DNA of 64,000 nucleotides from [Enterobacter] lignolyticus SCF1. Its GTDB lineage: Bacteria; Pseudomonadota; Gammaproteobacteria; Enterobacterales; Enterobacteriaceae. The notes under the pieces are model-generated. The model did not search any database. It saw only the letters and a program-made list of their open reading frames with translations, and was not told the origin of the DNA. Both the position numbers and the translations under genes were made by a program. The first letter of the stretch is position 1, and each line of letters opens with the position of its first letter. Positions 56,924 to 64,000 of the stretch are shown in pieces. The stretch is taken from assembly GCF_000164865.1 (NCBI RefSeq), contig NC_014618.1, positions 3,968,001 to 4,032,000 on the forward strand. The letters run 5' to 3'.

Positions 56924-58093
56924 TCATACCAAGGAAGAGAATATTTGCCTCGCTCTACTTAAATAAAACGTTTTATTATAGTGATATGGATGCAACCCCC
57001 ATAAGTGAGTACAATCCCCAAAGTTTAAGTATGGTGGCGTCGATATAAAATTAATAGATGAATGATTTACTTTTACATATTCAATCACGCGCGAAATAAA
57101 AATATTAAACGCATCAATAGAATAACATTCATTGCTAAATGGAATAAATGCAGAATCATTATTAAAATAATGTGTACACATTAATGTTTCATTAAAAAAA
57201 ATTCTGTTGGAAGAAATCAATCCGCTCAGCACATTCAATAGCTTCGTAATATTTTTACATGTATTTTCATACTTCTCTTCGGAATCAAAATGCAATACAC
57301 TATCGATGTTTAAATTCTTAAACAGTTCAGTTTTTTGCAAATTCCATGATTTTGTAAATTCCGACCCAGAACATCGGATGATATCAAATCGCTCATCCAT
57401 TAAATCAATAACAAAAATAGAGTCAGGTGTCATGCTTTTTATTATATTGTTAACAATTACTTTGCTTAAATCGTCCCTTACACAAGACTCCAAAAATTTA
57501 CTTTCAAGTTTAACAAAATTTTTATCATATAAAAATGGCGTAGCCAGAATAGTTGCAATACTAATATTAGTAGCATAATAAACGATATTAAATCTCGTGA
57601 CCCTATTGGTATCCTGATATATTCTGAAGATATCTCTGGAATCACAACTACCATAGATTATAGTTTCAACTTGCTTTGACAAACTATTACTTCTTATTTT
57701 TTTCACTATCTTATTGTTGAATTCAATAATATCAGATATCTCACTTTTTCGTTTAGAAATATATGAATCTGCAACATCCAAGTTTTGTCCTTTAACTTCT
57801 ACTTTTAAAAACTCTGGAAGAATAGATATAAAAACAGACAAGGAAGTAAAAAAATTATCAACAAGAATATTTGAAATAATATTCTCATCACCAGTCAGAT
57901 CAATAATGAGTTTATCTACTTCGTTTATGAAACTGAAAAATCTCGCCATCTCGATGTTAATACCTACATCATCATAGGTGGCTTTATCCGAAGTTATATA
58001 GCTATAAAAAGACTCGAGAGATATATAAATAACATCATCTATTCTTTTTCCGATTAACATGTCATCTGTCGTAATTTGATATGTATAGCTCAT
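56924..58093 (-). CDS. DUF6270 protein, SGNH-hydrolase-like (second copy)
   Basis: A 389-residue paralogue of the protein at 53357-54541. It shares IIYGSCDSRDIFR (Ser149), VIDLMDERFDIIR near residue 235 and GDCTHLWGLHPYHYNKTFYLSRA (about 359-381). The N-terminal third is diverged. The Ser and the DxxH (Asp360-His363) are conserved in both copies, which argues for catalytic use. The ATG at 58093 has GAGGG upstream. It lies between the Stealth and GT2-fusion genes in the same transcript. Its role is unproven; a cytosolic polymer-modifying enzyme is my best inference. Confidence 0.75.
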   Translation of the reverse strand: MSYTYQITTDDMLIGKRIDDVIYISLESFYSYITSDKATYDDVGINIEMARFFSFINEVDKLIIDLTGDENIISNILVDNFFTSLSVFISILPEFLKVEVKGQNLDVADSYISKRKSEISDIIEFNNKIVKKIRSNSLSKQVETIIYGSCDSRDIFRIYQDTNRVTRFNIVYYATNISIATILATPFLYDKNFVKLESKFLESCVRDDLSKVIVNNIIKSMTPDSIFVIDLMDERFDIIRCSGSEFTKSWNLQKTELFKNLNIDSVLHFDSEEKYENTCKNITKLLNVLSGLISSNRIFFNETLMCTHYFNNDSAFIPFSNECYSIDAFNIFISRVIEYVKVNHSSINFISTPPYLNFGDCTHLWGLHPYHYNKTFYLSRARQIFSSLV

Positions 58094-58109
58094 CTATCCC
58101 TCTCAGACC

Positions 58110-59207
58110 TTAAATTTCAAAGTACTTGTTAAGTTCTTGTACCAACCTATTGTTGTATTCAGGTAATACATTCAGATTGTTAGCACTAAAATCATTAGCA
58201 CATATAGAATGCGGCATAGTTTTTGTATTCATTGCATCATCCATTGATCTATAGAAACTTTTTGCATGTGCTGACCTTATATTAAAATAATAGCAAATAT
58301 CTCTATTTGGATATGCATTCCCCATTGTATAGCTAACCCATGGAACTAAGAATGTAGCAAGATTCAAGTCATTGCTTTCACGAAATTTATTGCCAAGAAA
58401 CAATTCAATTCTATCTCTAAAGTGACTCCACACATAATCGTAGCCACTTTTAGTTAGAGGAACATAGGTATGAACCAATGGGCTATCGACTTCCATACCA
58501 AGTTCTCTTAAAATATTTGATGAATTAAGTGATGCAGATAATGTTGGAGTGGAAACACCACCAGTTCTCATTTTCATCAAACTTTTTTTTGATAAGAAAA
58601 GTGAAGCAAGACCGTTACTTTTGAAAAAATGACTGGCCGGGAGTTCTCTCGAAACAAAAACGTCGTCATTAAAATATATAAACTGCTCAGATAGGTCAGG
58701 AATTAAGTGCAAATGGGCTTCAATTACGTGTGAGTTAAATGTTGGTAAAAATTTCCCATCAATAATATCTTTGTGATCTATGATTTTAATCTTATCAGTA
58801 TTAAAACTCTGACTCCATTGCGGTTGCTGTGAGTCGGTGACAATAAAAATTTTCCTGACCCAAGGCATGTTTTTTAGAACACTTGATACTGAGTAATACA
58901 ACTCGTTGTGGTTTTCGAATCTTGCGTGATCTATTTCATGGGATGGCTGTACATTATCTCTTAAACTAAATTTCTCCAGTCTTTTTACCCACATATCATC
59001 ACGATCATCAACCCATGTATACACAACATCAATAGGAAATGTTGTGTTTATTATTTCTTCAAATTCAAGATCATGTTTTAAAAGGATGGCTTCCTCTTCT
59101 ACAGGACATCTAATCTCATTCCTGATAATTGGCTTTCTCTTTAAAAAATAATCTCTAAGGAATATTTCCGGACTATTTAAAAACTTCTTTATCTTTTTAA
59201 TAAACAT
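58110..59207 (-). CDS. Stealth-family capsular hexose-phosphate transferase
   Basis: A 365-residue protein of the Stealth family, which transfers sugar-1-phosphate from a nucleotide sugar to make phosphodiester-linked capsules (as SacB/CsxA do in Neisseria meningitidis serogroups A and X). The conserved regions are visible: CR1 IDVVYTWVDDRDDMW (about 59-73), CR2 RFENHNELYYSVSSVLKNMPWVRKI with FNDDVF, a CR3-like VHTYVPLTKSGYDYV, and CR4 HSICANDF. Upstream ATG (59219) and TTG (59249) starts are possible, but 59207 has the best GGATGA-like ribosome site. It follows kpsT by 62 bp. Confidence 0.88.
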   Translation of the reverse strand: MFIKKIKKFLNSPEIFLRDYFLKRKPIIRNEIRCPVEEEAILLKHDLEFEEIINTTFPIDVVYTWVDDRDDMWVKRLEKFSLRDNVQPSHEIDHARFENHNELYYSVSSVLKNMPWVRKIFIVTDSQQPQWSQSFNTDKIKIIDHKDIIDGKFLPTFNSHVIEAHLHLIPDLSEQFIYFNDDVFVSRELPASHFFKSNGLASLFLSKKSLMKMRTGGVSTPTLSASLNSSNILRELGMEVDSPLVHTYVPLTKSGYDYVWSHFRDRIELFLGNKFRESNDLNLATFLVPWVSYTMGNAYPNRDICYYFNIRSAHAKSFYRSMDDAMNTKTMPHSICANDFSANNLNVLPEYNNRLVQELNKYFEI

Positions 59208-59269
59208 AGTATATATCATCCACGACGATTTAAATAAAGAGACCAACAACTGTATTTCAAAAGTTATAT

Positions 59270-59932
59270 TTACTCATGCAGTGAGTTATACTCGCGTATC
59301 GCTTCACTGATGTCGTCATATATTTTATAACTCTCAGTGGTGAATAATACACAAGCAAGATCGCAATATTCTTTTAGTGAATTCAAATTATGTGATACCA
59401 TTAAGAAGCTAGATTCTTGCCTACGTTCATTAAATGCATTAAGGCATTTTTTCCTAAATCTTGCATCACCTACAGCAGTTACCTCATCAACCAAATAGTA
59501 CTCAAACTTGAATGCCATACTTAAACCAAAAGCAAGTCTAGACCTCATCCCTGATGAATAAGTTTTGATTGGCATATCAAAGTATTTACCTAGCTCTGCA
59601 AAATCCTCAACAAATGATATTTTTTCCACCAATTCATTTTCTTTAGAATAGAGTCGAGAGACAAACTTCACGTTTTCACGCCCCGTTAAGCTTCCCTGAA
59701 ATCCACCAGCAAGCCCAACAGGCCAGGATATCGTATTATTTGTCACAACTTTCCCATAATCAGGTCTATCTATCCCCCCAATCATACGAAGTAATGTCGA
59801 CTTTCCCGCACCGTTTCGCCCTATCAAACCAATACTTTTCCCTTCAGGAAATATAATATTCATATCTTTGAAGACGTAATGCCTACCTTTGGATGTAAGA
59901 TACGACTTTGTCAGGTTCTCAATACTAATCAT
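59270..59932 (-). CDS. kpsT: Capsule ABC transporter ATPase KpsT
   Basis: A 220-residue ATPase closely matching E. coli KpsT. With KpsM it exports the lipid-linked capsule across the inner membrane. It has Walker A GRNGAGKST (about residues 38-46), GGFQGSLTGRENVKFVSRLY, the signature region TYSSGMRSRLAFGLSMAF, and Walker B YYLVDEVTAVGD. I chose the ATG at 59932, overlapping the kpsM stop by 4 bp (ATGA). GC content is already lower than in backbone genes. Confidence 0.96.
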   Translation of the reverse strand: MISIENLTKSYLTSKGRHYVFKDMNIIFPEGKSIGLIGRNGAGKSTLLRMIGGIDRPDYGKVVTNNTISWPVGLAGGFQGSLTGRENVKFVSRLYSKENELVEKISFVEDFAELGKYFDMPIKTYSSGMRSRLAFGLSMAFKFEYYLVDEVTAVGDARFRKKCLNAFNERRQESSFLMVSHNLNSLKEYCDLACVLFTTESYKIYDDISEAIREYNSLHE

Positions 59933-60705
59933 GAAGTCAACATCGCCTCTTCGCGAGCTAAATAACATAACATTCCAATGAAAAATAGCACCAAGGAAAT
60001 AAATGCAAGATATCCTAAATCAGCACCACCACTGCTATATCCTTCAACAACGGCTTCACGGCTCAACTCTACTATATGTATAATAGGGTTCCACAAAAGG
60101 TATGGCCAATAGTCCTTTGGTATTGCGTGTAAAGGAAACATAATGCAAGAAATAAAATAAAAAGGTTTTATTATGATTGGAAGAAACTTCTCGGTTTCAG
60201 GAAAAGCATTGCCAATTACCATAAAGATCATGCCTACACCGCAGGAAAATACAACGAGAAAAAACCATACTATTGCAAGTAAAAGGATATGTGAGAAAGT
60301 GAACTTATCACCTAAAACCCCAATGATTGACATTAGAGTCAGATATACAAATATATAAATTATGGACTCCAGGAATGCCCTTGCAAAAATAGTATCAATG
60401 GGTTTAACCGGCCTGTAGTTAAATAACCCCTGATTAGCCTCTATTGCCGAGATGGAACGATTAGCTATATCATTGAAAATAAAATAAGGAATAATCCCAT
60501 TAATCAAAAAAACAGGATAAGAAATATCCGGCATCGTCCGATGCATAACATAGCCAAATATTCCAATCATCACCATCAAATGCGCAGCAGGCTCCAGTAC
60601 CGCCCACAGATACCCCAGACGATACTTGCCAAAGCGGGTTTTAATTTCCCTCATGAATAACGCTTTAATGACAGCCCGCTGTACCTCAATACCACTTCTC
60701 GCCAT
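59929..60705 (-). CDS. kpsM: Capsule ABC transporter permease KpsM
   Basis: A 258-residue integral membrane protein, the same size as E. coli KpsM, with six hydrophobic segments. The N-terminal MARSGIEVQRAVIKALFMREIKTRFGKYRLGYLWA-type start is diagnostic, as is the SPV-adjacent ending (HIVELSREAVVEGY). First gene of the region 3/2 operon. The JUMPstart element ends about 28 bp upstream of its ATG, exactly as in E. coli group 2 loci, so expression of kpsMT and region 2 should depend on RfaH antitermination. Confidence 0.96.
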   Translation of the reverse strand: MARSGIEVQRAVIKALFMREIKTRFGKYRLGYLWAVLEPAAHLMVMIGIFGYVMHRTMPDISYPVFLINGIIPYFIFNDIANRSISAIEANQGLFNYRPVKPIDTIFARAFLESIIYIFVYLTLMSIIGVLGDKFTFSHILLLAIVWFFLVVFSCGVGMIFMVIGNAFPETEKFLPIIIKPFYFISCIMFPLHAIPKDYWPYLLWNPIIHIVELSREAVVEGYSSGGADLGYLAFISLVLFFIGMLCYLAREEAMLTS

Positions 60706-61296
60706 TCTGCACCTGCATATTTTAAGTTTTGCAACGCTACCGCCCCTGGCCTACAGCTACCAGAGCGCCAACACGCAGTATTCATTCCCTGAATAATCGG
60801 CAGTTAGCCCAATCAATATTAATTGAGCAAATGCAAATCACATGCTATATTCCGCATGTAAATATATTTTTCGCATCGATGAATATTAATTGGAACTCAT
60901 TTTTAATATATATCATCCCTGCCGCATTCAGGTCTGTAAATCTAATATCTAAAAATGAGATTTTCTACGTCTTAATATTTATTTAAATTTAAATGATGAT
61001 TTAGGATTTCTTATGAATGGGGAAATATCTTTGGTTATTAATAAGATAGAATGGAGAGAACATCATAAGCGTCGTGACAAAAAACATTTTGATAATGCCC
61101 GGTTTTGAAACGTATATTCACCTTGATAATATATAGAGGATTCAGAGAAAGCATATCAATACAAGGATATAATATATATCTTTCTGAAAATAATCATATC
61201 TGATAATAAACGCTTATTTGATCACAATATTGAAAGCGCTTTTGTAAAATATGGTATTAAACATCAGGCAGGACGGGAAAGAGGCAATAGGCGCCA
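60706..61296 (-). promoter_or_regulatory. kpsM leader and nadR 3' intergenic region
   Basis: A 591-bp AT-rich space with no supported gene. It contains the JUMPstart element next to kpsM. In E. coli the region 3 promoter lies several hundred base pairs upstream of kpsM with a long untranslated leader, and this spacing is preserved. I could not assign -10/-35 boxes. The nadR end lies at the far side, with no strong hairpin terminator seen. Confidence 0.6.
60732..60767 (-). promoter_or_regulatory. JUMPstart element with ops (RfaH recruitment)
   Basis: On the minus strand the sequence runs CGCTCTGGTAGCTGTAGGCC and then AGGGGCGGTAGCGTTG, matching the enterobacterial JUMPstart. The ops core GGCGGTAGCGTT is at 60744-60733. 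It differs from the E. coli GGCGGTAGCGTG only at the last base. It is placed 28 bp before kpsM, where RfaH loads on paused polymerase and carries it through long capsule operons. Confidence 0.93.
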
Positions 61297-62523
61297 TCAG
61301 GCGCCCATCAGTTGCTTCACCAGGTCCACGCAGCGCAAAAACCGTCCGTCGTAGTCCGGTTCTTCCACGCGTACGAACTCCACGTTGTTCTCTTTGAGCA
61401 TGGCGACCAGCATGTCCTGAAACGCCTTGCGGTCAACCGAGCTGCCCAGGCTGCGCAGCCCATCGGAAACCCAGGGAGTGTTGTTTTCCAGCAGAATCAC
61501 CAGGTCGAAGCGGTATTCGTCGATCAGCGCCTGTACAAAGGGATGTTCACGGCCCTCATATTTTTTACAGAACGCCTGAGTGGTCACGAAATCGGTATCG
61601 ATAAACGCCACTTTATTGGCGTATTTCACCGCGAAATCAATGTACTGAGCATGGCCAAGCGCAATTTTGTCGTAATCGGAATACTGTAACGCCATCTCAT
61701 CGCCGCCAAGGTGCGAGAAAACGTAATCGCGGCCATATTCCCAGGCGCTGGTAGTATTGAAGATGTTGGCCAGCTTGTTGACCAGCGTCGATTTCCCGCT
61801 CGACTCGCCGCCGAGAATCGCCACCGTGCGCACAAAGAACGGCTTCACCTCGGTGGGAATGTAATCCCAGTAGCGAAACGGGTTCTCACGGATCTGCGCG
61901 CCGCTGATGTTCATAAACGTGCGCTTGGGATCAATCAGCACCGTTTCGGTTCCCAGATGCTGGCGGAACTGCGGCGCATCGGTCTCTTCGGAGGTGTAAA
62001 TCCAGTTCGGCTGGATCCCTTTTTGCTCCATAAAGGCCTTAACGCCGTTGCCCCATACGTCCCAGCCGTAGGGATACGGTTCCATACCCTCTTCATTAAA
62101 GGCATGAATATGGATATTTTTCTGATACTTAAATGTCTGTAGCAGCCATCTCAGGCGATCCGGCACCGTCGGCTGCTGGGACATCGCGCTGTCTTCGAAC
62201 AGCTCGCGGTCGCGGGTGTTGTCATAACCCATGATGATGTGCAGCTCGTCAACCTGGCTGCAGGCGCGCTGAATAAGGTAAATGTGCCCGGTATGCAGCG
62301 GGTAAAACTTACCGAATACGACGCCGACATTTTTCTGCTGGCGGGGAAACTCCAGCCCCAGAAAACGGTGCAGCGCTTCCAGCTTCTGCGCGCTGGGGCT
62401 TTTGATTTTGGCATTGAGCAGCTGGCTTAAATAGCCCTTTGTCATGCCGCTGGCGTCGGCCACCTGCTGTAATGTGCAGCCCTTCTGCTTAATGGCGCTT
62501 TTCAGATAATCGAATGACGACAT
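61297..62523 (-). CDS. nadR: Trifunctional NAD regulator NadR
   Basis: A 408-residue protein (410 in E. coli): NAD-responsive repressor, NMN adenylyltransferase and ribosylnicotinamide kinase. The N-terminal helix-turn-helix is CTLQQVADASGMTKGYLSQLL (about residues 15-35). The adenylyltransferase has GKFYPLHTGH (about 70-79), and the kinase has a P-loop GGESSGKST near residue 237. I chose the ATG at 62523, with GGAGG upstream. Directly downstream of radA; in E. coli its other neighbour is ettA, and here the capsule locus lies between. Confidence 0.97.
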   Translation of the reverse strand: MSSFDYLKSAIKQKGCTLQQVADASGMTKGYLSQLLNAKIKSPSAQKLEALHRFLGLEFPRQQKNVGVVFGKFYPLHTGHIYLIQRACSQVDELHIIMGYDNTRDRELFEDSAMSQQPTVPDRLRWLLQTFKYQKNIHIHAFNEEGMEPYPYGWDVWGNGVKAFMEQKGIQPNWIYTSEETDAPQFRQHLGTETVLIDPKRTFMNISGAQIRENPFRYWDYIPTEVKPFFVRTVAILGGESSGKSTLVNKLANIFNTTSAWEYGRDYVFSHLGGDEMALQYSDYDKIALGHAQYIDFAVKYANKVAFIDTDFVTTQAFCKKYEGREHPFVQALIDEYRFDLVILLENNTPWVSDGLRSLGSSVDRKAFQDMLVAMLKENNVEFVRVEEPDYDGRFLRCVDLVKQLMGA

Positions 62524-62541
62524 AGATAACCTCCGTATCAC

Positions 62542-63927
62542 TCAGTATAAGTCGTCAAATACGCTTAGCGCGTCAGAAAGTTTTTTAACTCCAAAGACCT
62601 GCATCCCTTCAGGGACCTTTTTCGGTACGTTCGCCGAAGGGACGATGGCGCGACGAAAACCGTGTTTCGCCGCCTCAGAGATACGTTCCTGGCCGCTGGG
62701 CACCGGACGGATCTCCCCCGCCAGTCCCACTTCGCCGAAGACTACCAGATCCTGCGGCAGCGGCCTGTCACGCAGGCTTGAAACCATCGCCAGCAGCAGC
62801 GCCAGGTCGGCGCTGGTCTCGGTGACCTTTACGCCGCCGACGACGTTAACAAACACGTCCTGGTCCGCCATCTGCAGCCCGCCGTGACGGTGCAGCACCG
62901 CCAGCAAAATCGCCAGACGGTTTTGCTCAAGACCGACGGCCACCCGGCGAGGGTTCGCCATCATTGACTGGTCCACCAGCGCCTGGATCTCTACCAGCAG
63001 CGGCCGCGTACCTTCCCATACCACCATCACCGAGCTGCCGGAGGTTACTTCATCGCCGCGGCTTAAGAAAATGGCCGACGGGTTGCTGACTTCGCGCAGC
63101 CCCTGTTCGGTCATGGCGAACACGCCCAGCTCGTTCACCGCGCCGAAGCGGTTTTTATGGCTGCGCAGCGTACGGAAGCGGGAATCGGCATCGCCATCGA
63201 GCAGCACGGAGCAGTCAATACAGTGTTCCAGCACCTTCGGACCGGCCAGCGAGCCGTCTTTGGTGACGTGGCCGACCATCACAATGGCGACCCCGCGGGT
63301 TTTCGCAAAGCGCGTCAGGTACGCCGCCGTCTCGCGAACCTGGGCCACGCTGCCCGGCGACGACTGAATGTCGGCCATGTGCATCACCTGGATGGAGTCG
63401 ATCACCATCAGCCTCGGCTGCTCCTCTTCGGCAATCAGGCAGATTTGCTCGATGCTGGTTTCCGACAGCATATTGAGGTTGCCGGTCGGCAGCCCCAGGC
63501 GGTGCGCGCGCATGGCGACCTGCTGTAGGGACTCTTCCCCGGTGACGTAGAGGGTTTTCATCTGTTCGGCAAGCTTGCACAGCGTTTGCAGCAGCAGCGT
63601 GGATTTCCCCGCGCCGGGGTTGCCGCCGATAAGGATCGCGCTGCCCGGCACAACGCCGCCGCCGAGCACCCGGTCAAACTCTTTAAACCCGGTGGAAAAG
63701 CGCGGCAGCTCCTCAAGGCTGATGTCGGAGAGCTTCTGAACTTTGGAGACGCCCGCGCTGCCGGCATAGCCGCTCAGACGCTCATTGCGCGCCACCGTCG
63801 GCGACGCCGCAATGCGCATTTCGGTAATCGTGTTCCAGGCATGGCAGGCGCTGCACTGCCCCTGCCAGCGCGGGTAGTCCGCGCCGCACTCGTTACAGAC
63901 AAAGGCGCGTTTGGGTGCTTTCGCCAC
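62542..63927 (-). CDS. radA: DNA repair protein RadA
   Basis: A 461-residue RecA-like helicase that drives branch migration in recombination. The N-terminal zinc finger has Cys11, Cys14, Cys25 and Cys28. The ATPase has Walker A GGNPGAGKST (about residues 101-110), and the RadA-specific KNRFG motif lies in SHKNRFGAVNELG. The C-terminal Lon-like domain ends the protein. It begins ten bases after serB, as in E. coli. Confidence 0.98.
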   Translation of the reverse strand: MAKAPKRAFVCNECGADYPRWQGQCSACHAWNTITEMRIAASPTVARNERLSGYAGSAGVSKVQKLSDISLEELPRFSTGFKEFDRVLGGGVVPGSAILIGGNPGAGKSTLLLQTLCKLAEQMKTLYVTGEESLQQVAMRAHRLGLPTGNLNMLSETSIEQICLIAEEEQPRLMVIDSIQVMHMADIQSSPGSVAQVRETAAYLTRFAKTRGVAIVMVGHVTKDGSLAGPKVLEHCIDCSVLLDGDADSRFRTLRSHKNRFGAVNELGVFAMTEQGLREVSNPSAIFLSRGDEVTSGSSVMVVWEGTRPLLVEIQALVDQSMMANPRRVAVGLEQNRLAILLAVLHRHGGLQMADQDVFVNVVGGVKVTETSADLALLLAMVSSLRDRPLPQDLVVFGEVGLAGEIRPVPSGQERISEAAKHGFRRAIVPSANVPKKVPEGMQVFGVKKLSDALSVFDDLY

Positions 63928-63936
63928 GGTGACCTC

Positions 63937-64000
63937 TTACTTTTGATTCAGGCTGCCGGAGAGGATGCAGAACACCCCCATCAGGTCAGCGTGACGGATG
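63937..64000 (-). CDS. serB: C-terminal end of phosphoserine phosphatase SerB (partial)
   Basis: The minus strand entering from the right edge encodes IRHADLMGVFCILSGSLNQK and a TAA stop (63939-63937), identical in style to the end of E. coli SerB. Only about 21 codons are inside the window. The enzyme makes serine from phosphoserine; its active site lies outside. Confidence 0.93.
   Translation of the reverse strand, partial: IRHADLMGVFCILSGSLNQK

Noticed and set aside
53357..58093. The DUF6270 pair as a toxin-antitoxin or defence system
   Set aside because: Both are large paralogues co-transcribed with capsule enzymes behind a JUMPstart; nothing in sequence or size suggests a toxin or immunity role.

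Overview
The window is a chromosomal segment of a member of the Enterobacteriaceae. Gene content and order follow the Escherichia coli thr region and the serB-arcA region that precedes it, but on the opposite strand. Reading from the right end, serB-radA-nadR ... ettA-slt-trpR-yjjX-gpmB-rob-creA ... arcA-yjjY-yjtD-thrLABC-yaaX-yaaA-yaaJ-talB-mog ... satP ... dnaKJ ... nhaA-nhaR-rpsT-ribF-ileS-lspA-fkpB-ispH-rihC is colinear with E. coli. Protein lengths match E. coli almost exactly. Core genes look GC-rich, as in Enterobacter, Cronobacter or Kosakonia, but I cannot fix the genus from sequence alone.

Four accessory blocks interrupt this backbone. (1) Left end (1-3607): a mannose-family PTS operon (EIIB, EIIC, EIID, after the end of an upstream gene that may be EIIA) converges on two tandem cupin-type glucose-6-phosphate isomerase homologues. 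They lie beyond rihC, where dapB follows in E. coli. (2) 17620-18918: an MFS transporter of the metabolite:H+ symporter type between satP and mog; yaaW and yaaI are absent. (3) 30835-39360: where creBCD sit in E. coli there is a five-gene peptide/nickel-type ABC transporter plus CocE-like hydrolase operon, a small AT-rich membrane protein gene and a LysR regulator. creA survives alone. (4) 46955-60705: a complete group 2 (kps, ABC-dependent) capsule locus between ettA and nadR.

The capsule locus is the most interesting part. Region 1 (kpsE, kpsD, kpsC, kpsS; plus strand; no kpsF or kpsU) converges on region 3 plus region 2 (minus strand), read from a 591-bp leader that carries a JUMPstart/ops element just before kpsM: kpsM-kpsT-Stealth phosphotransferase-DUF6270-(GT2 + CDP-glycerol phosphotransferase-like fusion)-DUF6270. 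Region 2 is strikingly AT-rich. The two polymer-building enzymes both belong to families that form phosphodiester bonds, so the capsule is predicted to be phosphate-linked (teichoic-acid-like or poly-hexose-phosphate). The two DUF6270 paralogues carry a Ser...DxxH arrangement like SGNH hydrolases and could modify the polymer.

Regulatory features visible include two sigma-32 promoters before dnaK, the thr attenuator with its leader peptide, a TTG-started rpsT with a good sigma-70 promoter, a near-consensus FNR site in the long arcA leader, a Trp-repressor-like operator before trpR, a REP/BIME pair between fkpB and lspA, and several rho-independent terminators. I saw no tRNA, rRNA, CRISPR array, insertion sequence or prophage gene.
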